In this document: positions 48,350-61,850 of the stretch, piece by piece | Layout: the number at the start of each line of letters is the position of its first letter | Numbering within the stretch: position 1 is the first letter of the stretch | DNA from: Taenia hydatigena | Taxonomy: Eukaryota > Platyhelminthes > Cestoda > Cyclophyllidea > Taeniidae | Assembly: GCA_036345935.2 (NCBI GenBank) | Contig: JADWOT020001680.1 | Span: 1 to 64,000 of the forward strand | Length of the DNA stretch: 64,000 nucleotides | Direction: 5' to 3' | Made by a program: the position numbers and the translations under genes | Notes under the pieces: generated by a model | What the model was told of the DNA's origin: nothing | Databases searched by the model: none | Seen by the model: the letters and a program-made list of their open reading frames with translations, nothing else

Positions 48350-49315
48350 TATAAATCGCATTCCCTTTGACGAATCATGCGATTATTTTACTCATGCCCC
48401 CAAACTAAAATACGTCCTCGATGGGTAGATCATTGAGAATTTCTTTATAGTTGGTCGAGAAACGCAGTCAGGATGACTAATGGATTTATTCTGTGCTCAT
48501 CTATTGTTTAAAGGCGTGCCGATTTAATGCGTGTCAATGTTGTCTCACATGGAGAGAAAGATACATCATACAAAACAATGCCAGTTAGTAGACCACTACG
48601 CTTAATGCAGTTGCACATTAATATCGCTTAAGGAAAGATTGGTTTGCGAAAGTAATAATCGCGTCGACAAGCTGGCAAAGAGGTTAACACCTGCACATTG
48701 GACTTAATGCAATTTCGTTATTCCAGCTACTGTGAATGCCGCCAAAGCATTTGTGGCAGAGTTTGTTCATTCTGTTCTCTCTGCAATAGAGCCATGTGCT
48801 TGTAGTCGTATCCAAAATGCATTTTAGTGTATAGGATAGCATTTCAAGTAGAATTTTAATTTGCTTAATAACCTAACTCATTTCTAGGTCACCAAAGCCA
48901 CTTGTGCAGTTTATGTTAGGACCTTAGAGGCGGCTTCTTACATCTTGTCACTCAGGATCAACCGCGACCAAATATGTATCGTAAGTGATAACTGGTAGTG
49001 ATTTCATTTCCCCAAAAAAAATACTATTTCTCTCACTCGTCGCTGTAGCTACTCACATCTACAGCGGTTGAATGGCATTGATATGATTTAAGTTCATTTG
49101 TCTTACAAACTGGACTTCATGTGGTTTCAAAACCATGAAGTTTCTCGCCACTTCTACCTAGTAACTTCCAACCGTAGTATGACAGCACAAAATTCGATTC
49201 AAAAATGTTTTTATCTAAATTTTGTCAAAAGATGCGACTTATTGAACGTCAAGTTCATACCGCTCATTTGGACGATCCTCTTCGTGTAGAATGACACCAC
49301 ATCCACGCGGTCATG
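48350..49315. other. No gene recognised
   Basis: A 63-codon frame at 49098-49289 lies just before the zinc-finger-repeat-related block but has no domain. Otherwise A/T-rich spacer. Confidence 0.45.
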
Positions 49316-49319
49316 CCAT

Positions 49320-49515
49320 ACTTATAGATGATGCAGTGATGATTTTTTTGCACTTTTCTTTGATAAAGCACCCTTGCGTCTCTTTAAGCACATGTGAATG
49401 AGAAGACACTAGTTTCCCAGGACTCCTGGATTTCTCCAATTATTTCGGATTCGATTCCAGGGACACGTCTCTTTCTACATTGAAAGGTGAGCGCAACAAG
49501 TGTATGTGAATGAGT
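49320..49515 (+). repeat. Third, diverged copy of a segment of the end repeats
   Basis: Aligns with about 2611-2780 of the left end copy and 61429-61600 of the right: shared GATGATGCAG, GCGTCTCTTTAAGCA, GTGAATGAG, GACACT, GTTTCCCAG, TCGGATTCGATT and CTACATTG. Identity is lower than between the two end copies, so it is older. It stops just before the decayed zinc-finger exon of those copies, although the intact zinc-finger gene lies only 2.4 kb further on. Confidence 0.75.
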
Positions 49516-49519
49516 AGCT

Positions 49520-51860
49520 GGCCAATTGTCCATCAAACCGACCAATGTTTGGTTAAAAGTAAAGTTTGGGTAACGACGAAACTTGCTAACAGTTGCACTA
49601 GCTCAATGCTTTTTAGGCTAGGATAGCCTTCACCTGAAGGTTTTACCACATTTGCAGGATCATGCATTATAGTATGAACCCCCATAGCCTCTCCTTTACA
49701 TTACTCACCACAAAACTTCGCCGTGAGGCAATTGTCATGAGTTTGTATGCCAGCGGTATGTACCACCCTTTTAATGTTAGAGTTCTTACCATGGTTAGTA
49801 GTTAGTAACCATCTACTCAGCTAAGGCCCAGGCAAACTTCTTCATTTATCAACACATATCACCCAACTGGTAGTGTGGAATGAATTCGTTTGGCCTCACT
49901 TTAGAGCATTTTAATTTACCTTGACTTTATATTGATTGTAAGTACACTTGAGTTTAGTCATGAATGCTGAGCGACAGTTCCAGAGGTGGGTTTAGAGCAG
50001 CATCATTATCCGGTATTGCTGATGTCTTACTGTGTCTAAAAAAGCACAGCATTCTAATTTTCGGCTGCCTTTCTTTTTGCTGAAAGGTATAATTCAGACA
50101 ATGGCAATCGCATTTCCTTGGCATTAGAATCCAAAAACCACTATTACGATTCAATTAAAAGCGAATGGAATCTGTGAGAGTGGAAGAAAATAGAGCAGCA
50201 TAGTTGACATAAGGAACCGCACAAGATTAGCAGAGAGCAAAGCAGAACTGACAATTAGGAAGCCAAAACGAGAGCAAAATAAGGGTAAAGGAGAGCTTAT
50301 TGACAGCGATTAGGCATTTTCGTCTGCAGTTTAAGAAATTTTCCAATAAAGTGAGACCGCTTTAAGCTCGATGCGCTTGTTTTCGAAAAACTTCCTGCTT
50401 TTGCCTGCGTTTTGTGTTGCGAACTAGTCCAGCATGCCTAACCAAGGCTTAACTTCTAAAAGGCGAATTTCCTATTCTATGCTCTATTTACACCATTTGT
50501 GGATGCCTTATCCCCAGCATTCTTTGGGATCGTCTTTCAAAAGCCGCACTTTTAATTGGCTACCTTGTTACTGCGGTGGCGTCACTCACTCTCAATTGCC
50601 ACCTCATTCTACCATAGTTAATATGGACATTCGCATTCTCTCGCCATCTACTGATCATTGTATTTCCCACTACCCAGTTCATTGTCCGTTCTGTTTTGTA
50701 ATCTACTCACAACCGGTCTTCTACTTATCATCCACCTGTGCCACCTCCTTATCCGTCTCTCTGTAATCCACCAGTCCCCACTCTGTCGTTTAAAGACGTC
50801 AAAGCGCTAGTAGAGACAGAAAACCAGAAAGTGCGTGTTAGATATACCACCGCCTTTCCCTCCACTCCTAATTCATCCTCTTTCAGCCCTTTTTACTGCC
50901 TTATTCACATCCAGCTTTGTCGCATCAGGAGTCCAAGTGCGTTTCACACGTCAAGGGATAACTACGTGTTACGTCTTGAAGTGTACCGCGAAAAAGAAGT
51001 ACTTAATCATCACAAAGCTGGTTCCAACATTCTTCTTTTTGGCATGTAACCGAGAGCATGGTAAATGAGCAAATTTTATAGGTATGTGAAAACTTAAGTG
51101 TGCCACTCGTGAAATTCAAATTCCATTCATCTAGTCAATTTCCTCCATATTTTACTTAGTCTAACAGCTAGATGGGAGGGCAAGTGAATCATTTCGGGAA
51201 CAAATAGGAGCAAGAGGAAAAGAAATAAGGCACGCTGCGCCACAGCAATATGCGGAGTCATCCATTCCTACCATCTGTTTTTGAATTCTACGGCTTCTCA
51301 TCACTTTACTCCTGTCCTAGTCATTCTTTTATCGCTTTCAGCTGAGTACCCATGTTACTTCGCTCCTACCGAATAAATGCATGCACCGCCACCGTCATCG
51401 CAATGAAAGGCAACAATTCCTACCAGATTAGATTATGGTTGTGAAACAGAAACGCACCTGCGTTATCTCACTATAAATCCAGTGGTTTTGCGACCGACTC
51501 CTTAATTTTGCTGCCTCTTTGCCTTAAATGCTAACACGTCGAAGAATTGTGCAAGATCTCCATACAGTGTCCATTTTCAAACATTTTCTACTCTCTGAAC
51601 CTCCCTACTTCCAAGCTTACCACTTTTCACGTCTTTCTTTCCATCTCAATCATCTCTTTGTGCCTTTTACCTGAACATTAATGCAACTTTGCACCTACCG
51701 AAGAACCGAATGGGTCACTACTGTGAATCGCAATACAAGACAGCATTTCCTCCAAGCATCATCACATTAAAGTGTTGCAAAATTGTAGTTAAAAAGGCCA
51801 GTACAAAAAGCATTTGTTATATATCTTTTCATGTTAGCACCTAAATGCATTTTCCTTTTG
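49520..51860. other. No firm gene; a proline-rich open region at 50434-51068
   Basis: Three plus-strand frames overlap at 50434-50766, 50738-51049 and 50835-51068. One passes through a YHPPVPPPYPSLCNPP segment, a PPxY motif of the type bound by WW domains, and then through SFKDVKALVETENQKVRVRY. The frames could be pieces of one shifted coding region, but I recognise no family and no splice structure. The DNA is C/T-rich here, which favours open frames by chance. Confidence 0.3.
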
Positions 51861-51863
51861 ATA

Positions 51864-53011
51864 TTATCTGGTAGGATCTGAGGCATCCTCCTCCTCCTCA
51901 TCTGCATAGGGACTGAGTGCAGCACGCATGAGGCGAACACGCAGCCGATCAATGATGTCCCGTTCAGTTGGGTGCTCATGTTCTGTGTGTGATAGCAATG
52001 CATCCAACTGGTCAAAAGTGGATCCGCAAACAGTGCAACGGTACTCTATTCTGCGCCTTTTTTCAGGAGGACACCCCTCCAGCTCTTCAGACATAGGGGA
52101 TTGAGGAGGCTCCAAGCCCTCTGGACTTCTTAGTTTTCTCAAAAATTCCTGAATCGATGCTGGCAGCTCAAACACATCTTATGTAAAAAGGGATGTATAA
52201 AGTATTATTAATTAGCATTGATGATGGAGCAGAAAACACTGACTGCAATCAAACCTTACCACCGTGTGTCTATCTGTGGCGCACCATTTCCGTAAGCGTT
52301 TCGCAACCCTCGAGGCATTGCACACAGAAGTAGAACTTGCAATTACTGTGACACAAAAGGTGTTGGTGCATTCCTCCCAAGTTGTCATGCTCTTCACCAC
52401 ACTCAGTACATCTGTATTTACTATCAGCCTTCTTTTCGCCTTTCACAACAAAATAAAGCAAGAAACTAAACGAATTACTCAAAAATGGGAAAGTAATCTC
52501 AGACCAATAGAATGATGCACTGGCACATACAGTTCCTCAAAATAGGCATCAAATTTCCATAGCTTTATGCCACATCCGCGTACAGAACAAATCCATGAGG
52601 CATCCTAACTGCGTCGGTCGATCAGGTATTAGAAAATAGTCGACGACATTCCCATCGAAGCTATAATTTAGTCGCGAGTCATTATTCTTGATCATCTTCT
52701 GAAATGAATACGTAATTGTGTAGGTGAAGAAACATCTAGCAGAGTTGAGGGACGTGCTATAAGTAAAAAATCATGCATTTACTTTTATCTCCTCAAGAAA
52801 ATTACTCTCGTCCTCCGGGTTGGTCATGAGTGCCTGGATTAACCTCCTCTCTTCGTCCATCTCCTCTTTGAAACTTTCGCTTGGGGCATCTGGGGTCGCG
52901 TTTTCCTGCTTTGGCAGCTTCTCAGCGCCTTTAAAATAACGAAAAGCCAGACACGGCTGCAATCCCCACTGCCTTACCTTCTGTCCTCTTCGCGTCCTGA
53001 CATTGGCTCAT
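51864..53011 (-). pseudogene. C2H2 zinc-finger gene, five exons, with one frameshift and one stop
   Basis: Exon 1, 53011-52978, starts MSQCQDAKRTE. Exon 2, 52928-52783, is acidic and ends in LEEIK. Exon 3, 52698-52531, starts KMIKNNDSRLNY and is followed by a GTATGT donor. Exon 4, 52439-52260, holds two C2H2 fingers. Exon 5, 52177-51864, holds another finger, a KRRRI basic patch and an acidic tail ending DASDPTR. All introns are GT-AG and short, and phases agree for exons 1-2-3 and 4-5. Exon 3 reaches a TGA at 52551-52549 and is one base too short to join exon 4 in phase. In exon 4 a TAG at 52272-52270 falls between the two His ligands of the second finger, where one CAG-to-TAG change explains it. 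Product about 280 residues, probably a nuclear nucleic-acid-binding protein. Only two lesions, so recent inactivation or sequence error are both possible. Confidence 0.75.
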
Positions 53012-53014
53012 TTC

Positions 53015-56000
53015 TTTTGAATTTTAGTGACCTGACATCAGTTGCGACCCTCGTAAAGTCGATACTGTAAGCCGATCTCACTCGTGAGACCTGAATTTGT
53101 CTCTTTCAAAATGATACATTTTTTACTTTGCATGAAGGAAATTGTCTGTGCATTTCAAGAACCAATGCATTAAGATCAAGCACCCAAAATGTCCCTAGAC
53201 TTACCAATTATAAGCTAAATGGACCAGAGCTGATGCATCATTAAGATTAATAGGCATCACCGATAAACTCTTCCTACTAATTGTGAATCAGTAAGGCTCA
53301 CGGATTCGTCAGGTGCAAAAACGTCCGACTGACTTCATGCAAATTTATACAATCGCCTACACAATGCATTAAAAATCATGTATCTTGTATCGTGTCATCA
53401 ACTGGGCTTTGCATCTCTTTCCCCGTATGTTCTGCAACCTCTTATCGAGACAACCTCGAGCTGAGTACTGTCGAATTCGATAGAGAGCGATTTCTGTAGA
53501 AGCGACAATATTCTGGCCTGGTTAGGAATGCTCCGCATATGCCAGTTTTCCTTAACGAGAATAACTCTCCTTCGAACTGACGTTGCATTCCTTTCAGCAA
53601 CGTATTGTGCCACTTATTGGCCCGAGCGATGCATTTACCCGAATAGAGATTTAACATCGGCAGTAAAGGGGAAGTCGTGGAAGCAGCTTGTAAGCAATAA
53701 AACTAATCAGCAGATGGTAAACCCAACAAGAAGATGATGAATTTGCGTTATAATTTCTTAACAGCTCTTCAATGTTTTATAATCGAAAAGCGACTGGTAA
53801 TTTCAGGAATAAAAGAAGAGTAATTTTGCGGTCGTGTAGAGACCCAAAGCAAAACTTCTACAGCATAAATTAGGAGCATCAGGTGAGGCTGTAGTTTGCA
53901 ATCCAGAGAGTGTTATTTTGCATTTTTATGTTTTGTATTTTAGCCCGAGAAATGTTCCTTTAAGGAATGTAAGCATAATAACAATCTTGTGGAAAATGGG
54001 GCACTTAAATGTTCATGGTTTCGCACTTTGGGATAAATATTAAATTTTAACAAAAATCCATTATATTCATGCATATTAGGATTTCATAATATGTCCACTG
54101 GGAATGAGTATTGCCTTGTGTTGTTTCTAAGTTTATTACTTGTTTTTTGATGCATGTTGGATGTCGTGGCGATAGTTTAATTTAAATTTTCGAGATCGCT
54201 CTGCACCATGTTTGCAAATAAGACTCCCACAAATTCGAATAATTCAAATGCTAAGGTATAAGTAGATGACGTCTTCTCTCTCAGTTCTTCTCAACAAGTT
54301 CTACTAACCGCAGCTAATCCTTGGGCGCTCTCATGTGTCGCACTCCTCACCAAACCCTCCCAATCGGACGATAGAGCTTTGCAGGTAGACTATGAGTGTA
54401 GTAGTGATCACTGTGAGGTAAAGTTCAATCTAACACCATGGTGGGGATACGATCTAGTCTAATCTCCAACACTCCCCATTCATTGACCACTCATCCCATA
54501 CGCGCGTACCCAATACCGGAATTAATCGCACCCACCAATGACAAAGGGCGAATGTAACAGGAAATGATAGGAGGTTCCAGTTCTGAATCCATTGACTACA
54601 GCCGAATGCTTATGCTTTGCGATGACATCGATGGCACTGTTTTATTGGCTGCATAGTTGACCTGACCGTTCATGTTGATGCAGAACTGATGAAACCGATG
54701 ACAAACGACTAACTAATTAACGGTCGCGAAAAGTTGATTATGAAAATAGGAGCTTTTGGTAGTTTCGCAAAGAACATACTGGGATGAAAAAAAGGCAACT
54801 TATTCATCCGCCGAAGCTTTGCTAAGTGTAATTATTGAGTGCGCAACTCGTAACACTGCCACGTTTTTTCTAGATTTGTGCAGCTTTTCCAAGTTAGAAA
54901 TAGGTTTTCTGTGATGAGACATTCCTGAAGTGGCACTCTCTTAATTGACCACGCGTTAACGAGCAAATCTGCGAGCTGCTGATGACTGGCATATGTCAGG
55001 CGCAAGTCGTCAGACCCTCTACTTTGGGAGTTTAATAAGAACACTGAGATCAGTGGGATGCAACCATATGATAAGCGCTGCAGGTGGTAAACTCAGCACC
55101 GATGCGTAAATTATGTACGGAGTAGAAGAGGAGTAACTTCTCCTGAAGGTTCCTCATCAAGGGACTTATTTTACCTCCATACCACGAACACAAAATTGCT
55201 TAACTTCTAAACTAGCTTCCTCCAGACGCAGTGCTTTAGACCGCTTTTAGCGCCGGGACCAGCACAACCTCCACTAATGGATCACAAACTGTTGGCGGTC
55301 ATGCCAGCCTATATTTCAAGCATGGTATAGTCGTAGTCTAGCTACTTCAACGTTGTCCAAAGACAGTCGTTATTAATTAGACACCTCTCGTCTCATATAC
55401 AATGATAGTTGCTGATGTTAGGAAGAAAGTACAAATTAGTCTACTACTCTGCCCTAAACACTTGTTGGCAGGCTTTCGCTTTATAAGGATAAAAAATTTT
55501 GCAGCTTAAAAATGCAACGAAACAAGTTTTCTCACGAGCATATACCTTCCACCTGCTTAGTAAAAATGTGTTTTAACTTTCCAACCTAGTCAATTTCGGC
55601 ATTCCCTGTCCCTGCAGATATCAGGGTATTACCCAGTTAGGGAATCAAAGTAAGAGCTCGTGCCTTGGATAACCCTAGACAAGTTCGGCAATGCCCCATG
55701 AATGAAATAAGAATGACTGTGTGACCTAGATTTGTCCCTTAATGAGTCTAAACAGTAAATGCTGAGTCGATTTTCCGCCTTAGGATACTACCCTCTTGAA
55801 AACATGGGATCGAACATCAGCTGTTACAAAATGCGAGTTGTGGCAATAATAAAATTCCACAAAGGAGTTCCCGTATAAAAAAACGCTAAAAAGAGCTTTT
55901 AAGTTAATGTTATATGAAGGGGAGAGTAGAAGAGGGAAGTGGAGAAGAGAAAGGAATTGCAGGTGGTGACAAGTGTGATGAGAATGAATGCAAATTTAGG

Positions 56001-58965
56001 GAGTTAAAGAGATAAAGGGAGGAAGTGCCTGAGCAGGCGCAAAGACCAATGAGCGAGAAGAGAAGCCCACAAATGCAACAACATGGTTACCGACTTATAC
56101 CAGAGTGGAACGCGATGTGCCATGCGCTGTGTGGGTGCAAACTTAATGAACCACCGCATCTGACGAAACACTCATTCTCGACATTGATCTAAGTCCTGGT
56201 TGACCGATGCTTTCATCCCATTCAAGGTTTCGTACCGATTTCTACAGTTCCACATTTAAGAGTAAAGTCCATTTCTAGGTTAGTAAGCAACACATGATCC
56301 GGGTGAAAAAGACCGTATATTTTGTCTTTCGGATGTTTGTTTGCATAGTCAAAATCGTCATCCTTGCGTTAAGAGTCTGATTTGCACCCGAAGTCTACCA
56401 CATCGCGGAACACCCGACTCCGTATCCAGTTTAAGCTTTTTGGTGTCATCAGATGGCCTTACGGAATACCTGGCAGCATCTTCACGATCGGGTCGGCTTA
56501 CGTTGAAGAGACGTCTGATGTCTTCAGTTTTGCCGTCGCTATCATCAACAGCATCCTGGAAGCAGGTAGAGCTTGCATAACTTTGCTCTTTTACGAAGAA
56601 TACTAGAACAGTAGTTTACTGTTCAGTGCAGACCATATAAGAATATCGGAGCTTAATGACTGCTTAATGAACTTGTCACTCCTAAACAACCAATTTAGGT
56701 GTGGGAAAAGTTGATCGACAGGTTAAATGGTAAGGACGACATGAACGCGTATAAAAAGATCACCATGGATAAGCTCTGAAGGCTTGCCTAGACTTAGAAG
56801 AGGTCTGAATTCCGCGTAAAATGATGTCCGAAAAGGAAAATATTGAAAAAATAGCTCGATCTGATGATGGTAACCTCCGTAAACTTCGACAAAATAATGG
56901 ATAGAAATCCTAATGCGATTCATGCTGCTTACTAGGTTCTAAGATTAAGTTGCGTTTAGACATAACTGGTTTGTAATTGCTATTTGTAGCTATTATTCTG
57001 GATATAGAGAAAGTAACAAACTTGGGTAAACGGTGGATACCTCCCAGTGCAGTAGGCGCAAAATTATCAGAGACATCTACAGAACTTCGAAAATATTGGA
57101 AAAGCTCTACATTTAGTGGCCATAGTCTAGAGCTAAGGCTGACTTTGGAGAATAGCACACTTTGATTTTGGCCATAAAGCTTTAGCTGCTTAGCACTTTG
57201 ATGTTAGTACCAGGCCAAATCAAAGTTAATTTGTTGCACAACTTCAGACGTAAACCATTTCACCTCCTTCCATGATTGCACCCATTTTTTCGTTGTTTCG
57301 TTGCAAGTGATAAGGATTATGGTGGGAGTGTAGAATATGGCTTTCCTTATTAATCCAACACGGGATTGATGGGACAGATTTAAGGAGTGCATCCAGAGTT
57401 GCAACGCAGGTGTGATTTTTGTGCTGAAATGATGAAATGAAGGTCAAAAGAGAAAGTGCCTGCGTTGTGTTGCGGATATTCTAAATATCACTGAGCTTAT
57501 GGACACAGTAGCCACCTTATCATGGCCTATGAACATTTTAATTTGGCCTAACCTCATCAAACTGGTGTTTCGCATGGCATTCTACCGGTAGAGAGTGCCT
57601 TTGAATGCAGGCTCGTTCAAATGGTCATCCGTAATTGAGTGCCTAGTTTTAGGATTATTTGCACGATGGTCTCCCTCCTCTATGGTAAAGTGCGGTGTGC
57701 AGCCGATGTCACTAGCGTATCATCCTTATCCACCTCTTTTGCTGTAATACTACACAGCGTTCTGCAAAAGTTTTGCTTTTGCTTACAGGTGTAGTGAGAC
57801 TTCGGACGTTGCCTGGATGAAACTGTGCGGACATCCAGTAGTCTTTCCAGACAACGCTCGCAGTAATAGTAAGGTAGCCTTGTCCAAGTAATCGGGTTAA
57901 CCAGGCAACAATGGCATCAAAATGGACCAATCTACAGATAGGATGGTCAAAACATGGACTGCCACCTGATTGACTGATAGCATTAATGGCGGCATGCAAT
58001 TTACACATCATGGACCAATCTTGCTGACATTACAATAATGATCGCCTGTCAATAGATTGAGTGAAGCGTCCTGCGCATTTAACGATTTCGCTACTCAAAG
58101 TCGAGAAAACACTGCCTTATAATGCAATGGCATGTATCGAAAACGAGCTTTTTAGTCCCCTCGAAACATGCACTCCTGATTTTTCGAATCTTCAAATAGG
58201 TGTGTCAGAAGAGATAGAATATTCCATTGTCTCGAGTGTGAGCAATCAGGATTAAGAGCTAATGGCCCATCACTTCCAGCAAATGAGATCAGCCTTGAAT
58301 TATATGAAGATGTCACCAAGGAGGTGCCGTGTTATTTTGATGGATGCGTGTGCATTCAAAACGTATGTGATGATGGAGCCTACCATGCTTCAAAACCTAC
58401 TGTTAGACCAAACGCTGATGGTTCATGCAGAAAGCATATGAGGAGGGTTCCGGTCTTGGGTGTCGTCCTATCCGTTTGGGCACAAATGCGATAAATACCT
58501 CAAAAAAGCAATTTTAATGGAGGAGGGGAGGTCGTGGGTACACTGAATGGGCACAAAAACTATACCTGAGTCAACTTTATCCTGAGATAGATTTAGCTGG
58601 TCGTTATACAATCCTAGAGTTAAAGTCTCGTCATGTTTTCCATGGAATCCGTTTCCACATTCACTGGCGCTTTTTTAGACTATAACATCCGCAAGATGTG
58701 CATCAAAAGCACAAATGACAACAAAAGTTAACTGTGGTCAGTCATCGCTCTAAGATGTCGAGGACACTATGTCACAATGTATAGGGAATAGAAGTGAGCA
58801 TATGTGTCTATACCAGACTCACCCTTCCCTTGTTAAAAAACTACCATGGGGCTAGTTCTTGCAATATCTGCCTGGAGCACAGCCATCTGCATAAAGGGGC
58901 ATGGACAACTGAATTTTAACTGGGCATTTTTTTGTTGATTAGCAGAGTACATTACTCCAATCATT
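53015..58965. other. Long region without a recognisable gene
   Basis: At 53398-53657 two minus-strand frames are open together and read moderately protein-like (ERNATSVRRRVILVKENW in one), but there is no domain. Frames at 54832-55044, 56341-56606, 57712-58011 and 58061-58255 are similar in size to chance expectation. 53930-54210 is A/T-rich and 55915-56060 purine-rich. The right end repeat begins at 58970 at the latest. Confidence 0.4.
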
Positions 58966-60720
58966 TGACGCCGAGACAAATAAACGACCATTGAGACAGG
59001 CTGTGATTAAACTGTAGACGGTCGGATAGGAGTTGACTGCATTTACCATTCACCGAACTGAAATGGCCGGTGACTATCACGGACGGGATTTGATTGGTTG
59101 TACTGTGGGTGCTAGTGTCTGCGTTAAACCAGGTGGGCGGAATCGACAACACTTATTTTGTGACCGACAATGACGTATTGGTGGAATCAAGTAGATTCTA
59201 TATAAGCAATATTTTAAATGCCTACTCTTAATAGATGTGGCCAACTTGGATACGGGCAGCATAACTAATGAATGCTAATTTGGCTTATTTGGCAAGACAG
59301 TGGCAATATGAGGATGTGGAATCAGAGGAAGAAATGCATGACTTAATAAAAGCCGGGCGCTAGATGTTTTTCCATTGTGACTGTGTGTGGGTAAGTAAAA
59401 ATCAAAAGATTTACATCGCTTTAATGCCTTGATTTTTGCACTTTGTCGAGAACAATCCAGTCAAATTCAATTTTTTGCAAGTAACCATGGCATGTAAATT
59501 AAATGGCGGCATATTTAGAAATCATTTATGCAAAAGGTTAAGCAAAGGTAATCTATGCGAAGCTAGTTTTTAACATTACACTATTGTGTTCTTTTAATCA
59601 TCCAGCTTTCAGAAACGATTAATTGTTGCGCTGACCGTACATTCTATGAATTAATACGTATTCTCTTCCTGTCTTTCTCGATACCTCATCGCATAATAAT
59701 TTGAATTGACATTTTCAGCAGCAGAGATTTCGTTGGAATCCAAGACATTTCAGTGGGGCACTATCAGCTGAAAGGACATAAATCTACTTATTCGCTTTGG
59801 GTATGATTCATGTGTCAGTTCGCTGCTAAAACGAAGCTCGATTTGAGTTTACTCTCAACTGAGCAGACTCCTTGTCTTCAGTGGTCTGCGCTGTGTGCTG
59901 ATGGTGGGACGATAGGAAACTATTCTTCTCAACGCAAGGTGCAGCATTGACAGCTGTGGCAAACAATAAATGTACTCCAGTTATTCCTTTGTTTCTTCAT
60001 TAACAATTCTTAAAATTTGATGTTAAGGAGAAAGACTACTGTTCTGCAGATGCTGTGATACTTGGGTTCTTTAAATGTGCATTGCAGGCGTGAGGCGGGA
60101 AGACAAATCAAACCGAGTTCTGCAGCAGCGACTCGATTCTCTTGAGGTAGAGATTCCAACTATACTGACTGCATCATCGAATATGATACAGGAAAAGGAA
60201 TTGCTACGAATGCCGTATTTCATCTTGACAGATACCTTCGTTTCCTACGTGGTAAGAGGACTAAGAAAAGATCATGAGAGGCTAAACCCACGATTGATCT
60301 GTAGTTTGGCATTACCTAACCCCGCCTAATCACTGAGTAGCGTCAAAATAATGAAAATCTAACAGAAGTTCTGGTCAGCATCGCTTTCATCCTTTAAATC
60401 ATTAAGTAGTCTGCTTAATAGCTAGTTTAGTGGCGCACGAGCGGTGCTGTGCTACTATCATTGGCATAATAACGAGGGTGTGCTACTGGAGAGAGATTCT
60501 ACTAAATAGATAGTTAGTAAATGAGACGCTTTGCTGCCGACATCAAGAAGAATGGTAGCAATGATTAAACAACTCAAAAACGATTTGCGCAGGTAATGCG
60601 TAGTGGCTGACGATGATTGAGTTATTTTGTTAGAACATACTGAATAAGACAAGGAAACCTACGAAAAGAACTTAGGGCAAGGCACCTCGAGTTGGCAGGC
60701 TTAAGTGGGTGGACGGTCGC

Positions 60721-60823
60721 TACCGTTTATCGGTCCTTACCTTACTAGTTTTGTATGGTGAGTATCGATGCGGCTCGGACTAAATCTACGAGCTGTCATT
60801 GTTTGGCTGGTGCCAGAGGGGCC
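60721..60823 (+). ncRNA. Second SL RNA gene copy, possibly degenerate
   Basis: Same layout as 1903-2006: leader 60721-60757, donor GTGAGT at 60758, Sm-like ATTGTTTGG, and hairpins. Three changes matter. The leader starts T instead of C (TACCGTTTATCGG). In stem II a G-to-A change turns GTC into ATC and breaks one pair. In stem III GGTCCC has become GGTGCC, losing one pair, with a loop change beside it. The leader is otherwise identical and the stem across the donor is intact. It may still be transcribed, but it looks less constrained than the left copy. Confidence 0.8.
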
Positions 60824-61641
60824 CAAAAATGAAGGAGAGTGGCGGTTGGGTTGCAACCGCAGGCCACTGGTGGGTGGCTGCGTTGCATATCACACTGCAA
60901 GTGGTCTACGTAGTCCAAGACGGCAGGGATAGAAACAAAGCTCTGTCATGGTGACCGAGAGGAAAGGATATGAATAGGCCAGACCTGCATAACATTCCTG
61001 CACCCCAGGTCACAAAATGTTTGAAAATTCAAGGCAATTTTGCTTGGTTGTCGTGTCCTAAGAGAGCAGGTAACTGTATCGTTGCATCGCAACTTGCTAA
61101 TTGCTCATTGTAAAGCAATGCATTGGTTTGGTCTGAAACATGCAGGACCACGATTACTACGGCTTGGCATGTGGCTTTCGTAGCAGTGGCAACCTAGAGC
61201 GTTCATAGGCTGAGCTCGCATTCATTCACTTTGAGTTCATTGGCATGGCCGTCCATGCCATCAAATCTCCAGACACTTTGCCTCGCATATACTCGGGTCA
61301 GCTAAAAAGGTCCGTAAGTGCTGCCTTGGCAATCGCCGTGCTTATGGTATTGATGGCTAATTTCTGCAGGTAACTAGACGCCAAAATAATCCACATCCAC
61401 GAAGTCAAAATTACACTTACAGATGATGCAGCAATAAATTCTCTGCGCTATTCTTCAGTAGAGCACTCTCGCGTCTCTTTAAGCATATGTGAATAAGGAG
61501 ACACTTGTTTCCCAGCATTCTTGGATTTTTCCATTCATCTCGGATTCGATTCTGGGGACGCATTTCCGTCTACATTGGAACAGAAACGTAACAAGTGCAT
61601 GGGATTGGTTTTACTGGAAGGGCAAGGAGCACGGAATGCAG

Positions 61642-61850
61642 TTAGACCCTGCCTACTTGTGCGTTTGCGCAGCGCTCCACTTCCAAAAGTGTGTTTATTT
61701 CCTTGAAACAGTGCACGAGCGAACAGAGCTTGCAATTACTGCGACGCAAGGGGTGTTGCTGCATGCAACTCAAGTCTTTGTGCTTTTCTTTACACACTAG
61801 ACATTTGCACCCGCCGTCAGCCTTTATTGACATTCCACAGCAAAATTAAA
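61642..61850 (-). pseudogene. Decayed C2H2 zinc-finger exon (right copy)
   Basis: Minus-strand frame 61833-61642 contains CLVCKEKHKDLSCMQQHPL, aligned residue by residue with CTECGEEHDNLGGMHQHLL of exon 4 at 52439-52260. The first finger keeps C, C and the first H; the last H is R. The second finger has lost its histidines and ends in a stop. The frame is one continuous piece here, whereas the left copy is broken by a two-base difference. Confidence 0.65.

Noticed and set aside
52549..52640. Reading the alternative frame of exon 3 as an extra zinc finger (CSVRGCG...HH)
   Set aside because: The spacing from the second Cys to the His pair is about 18 residues instead of 12, and the frame would not join the neighbouring exons.
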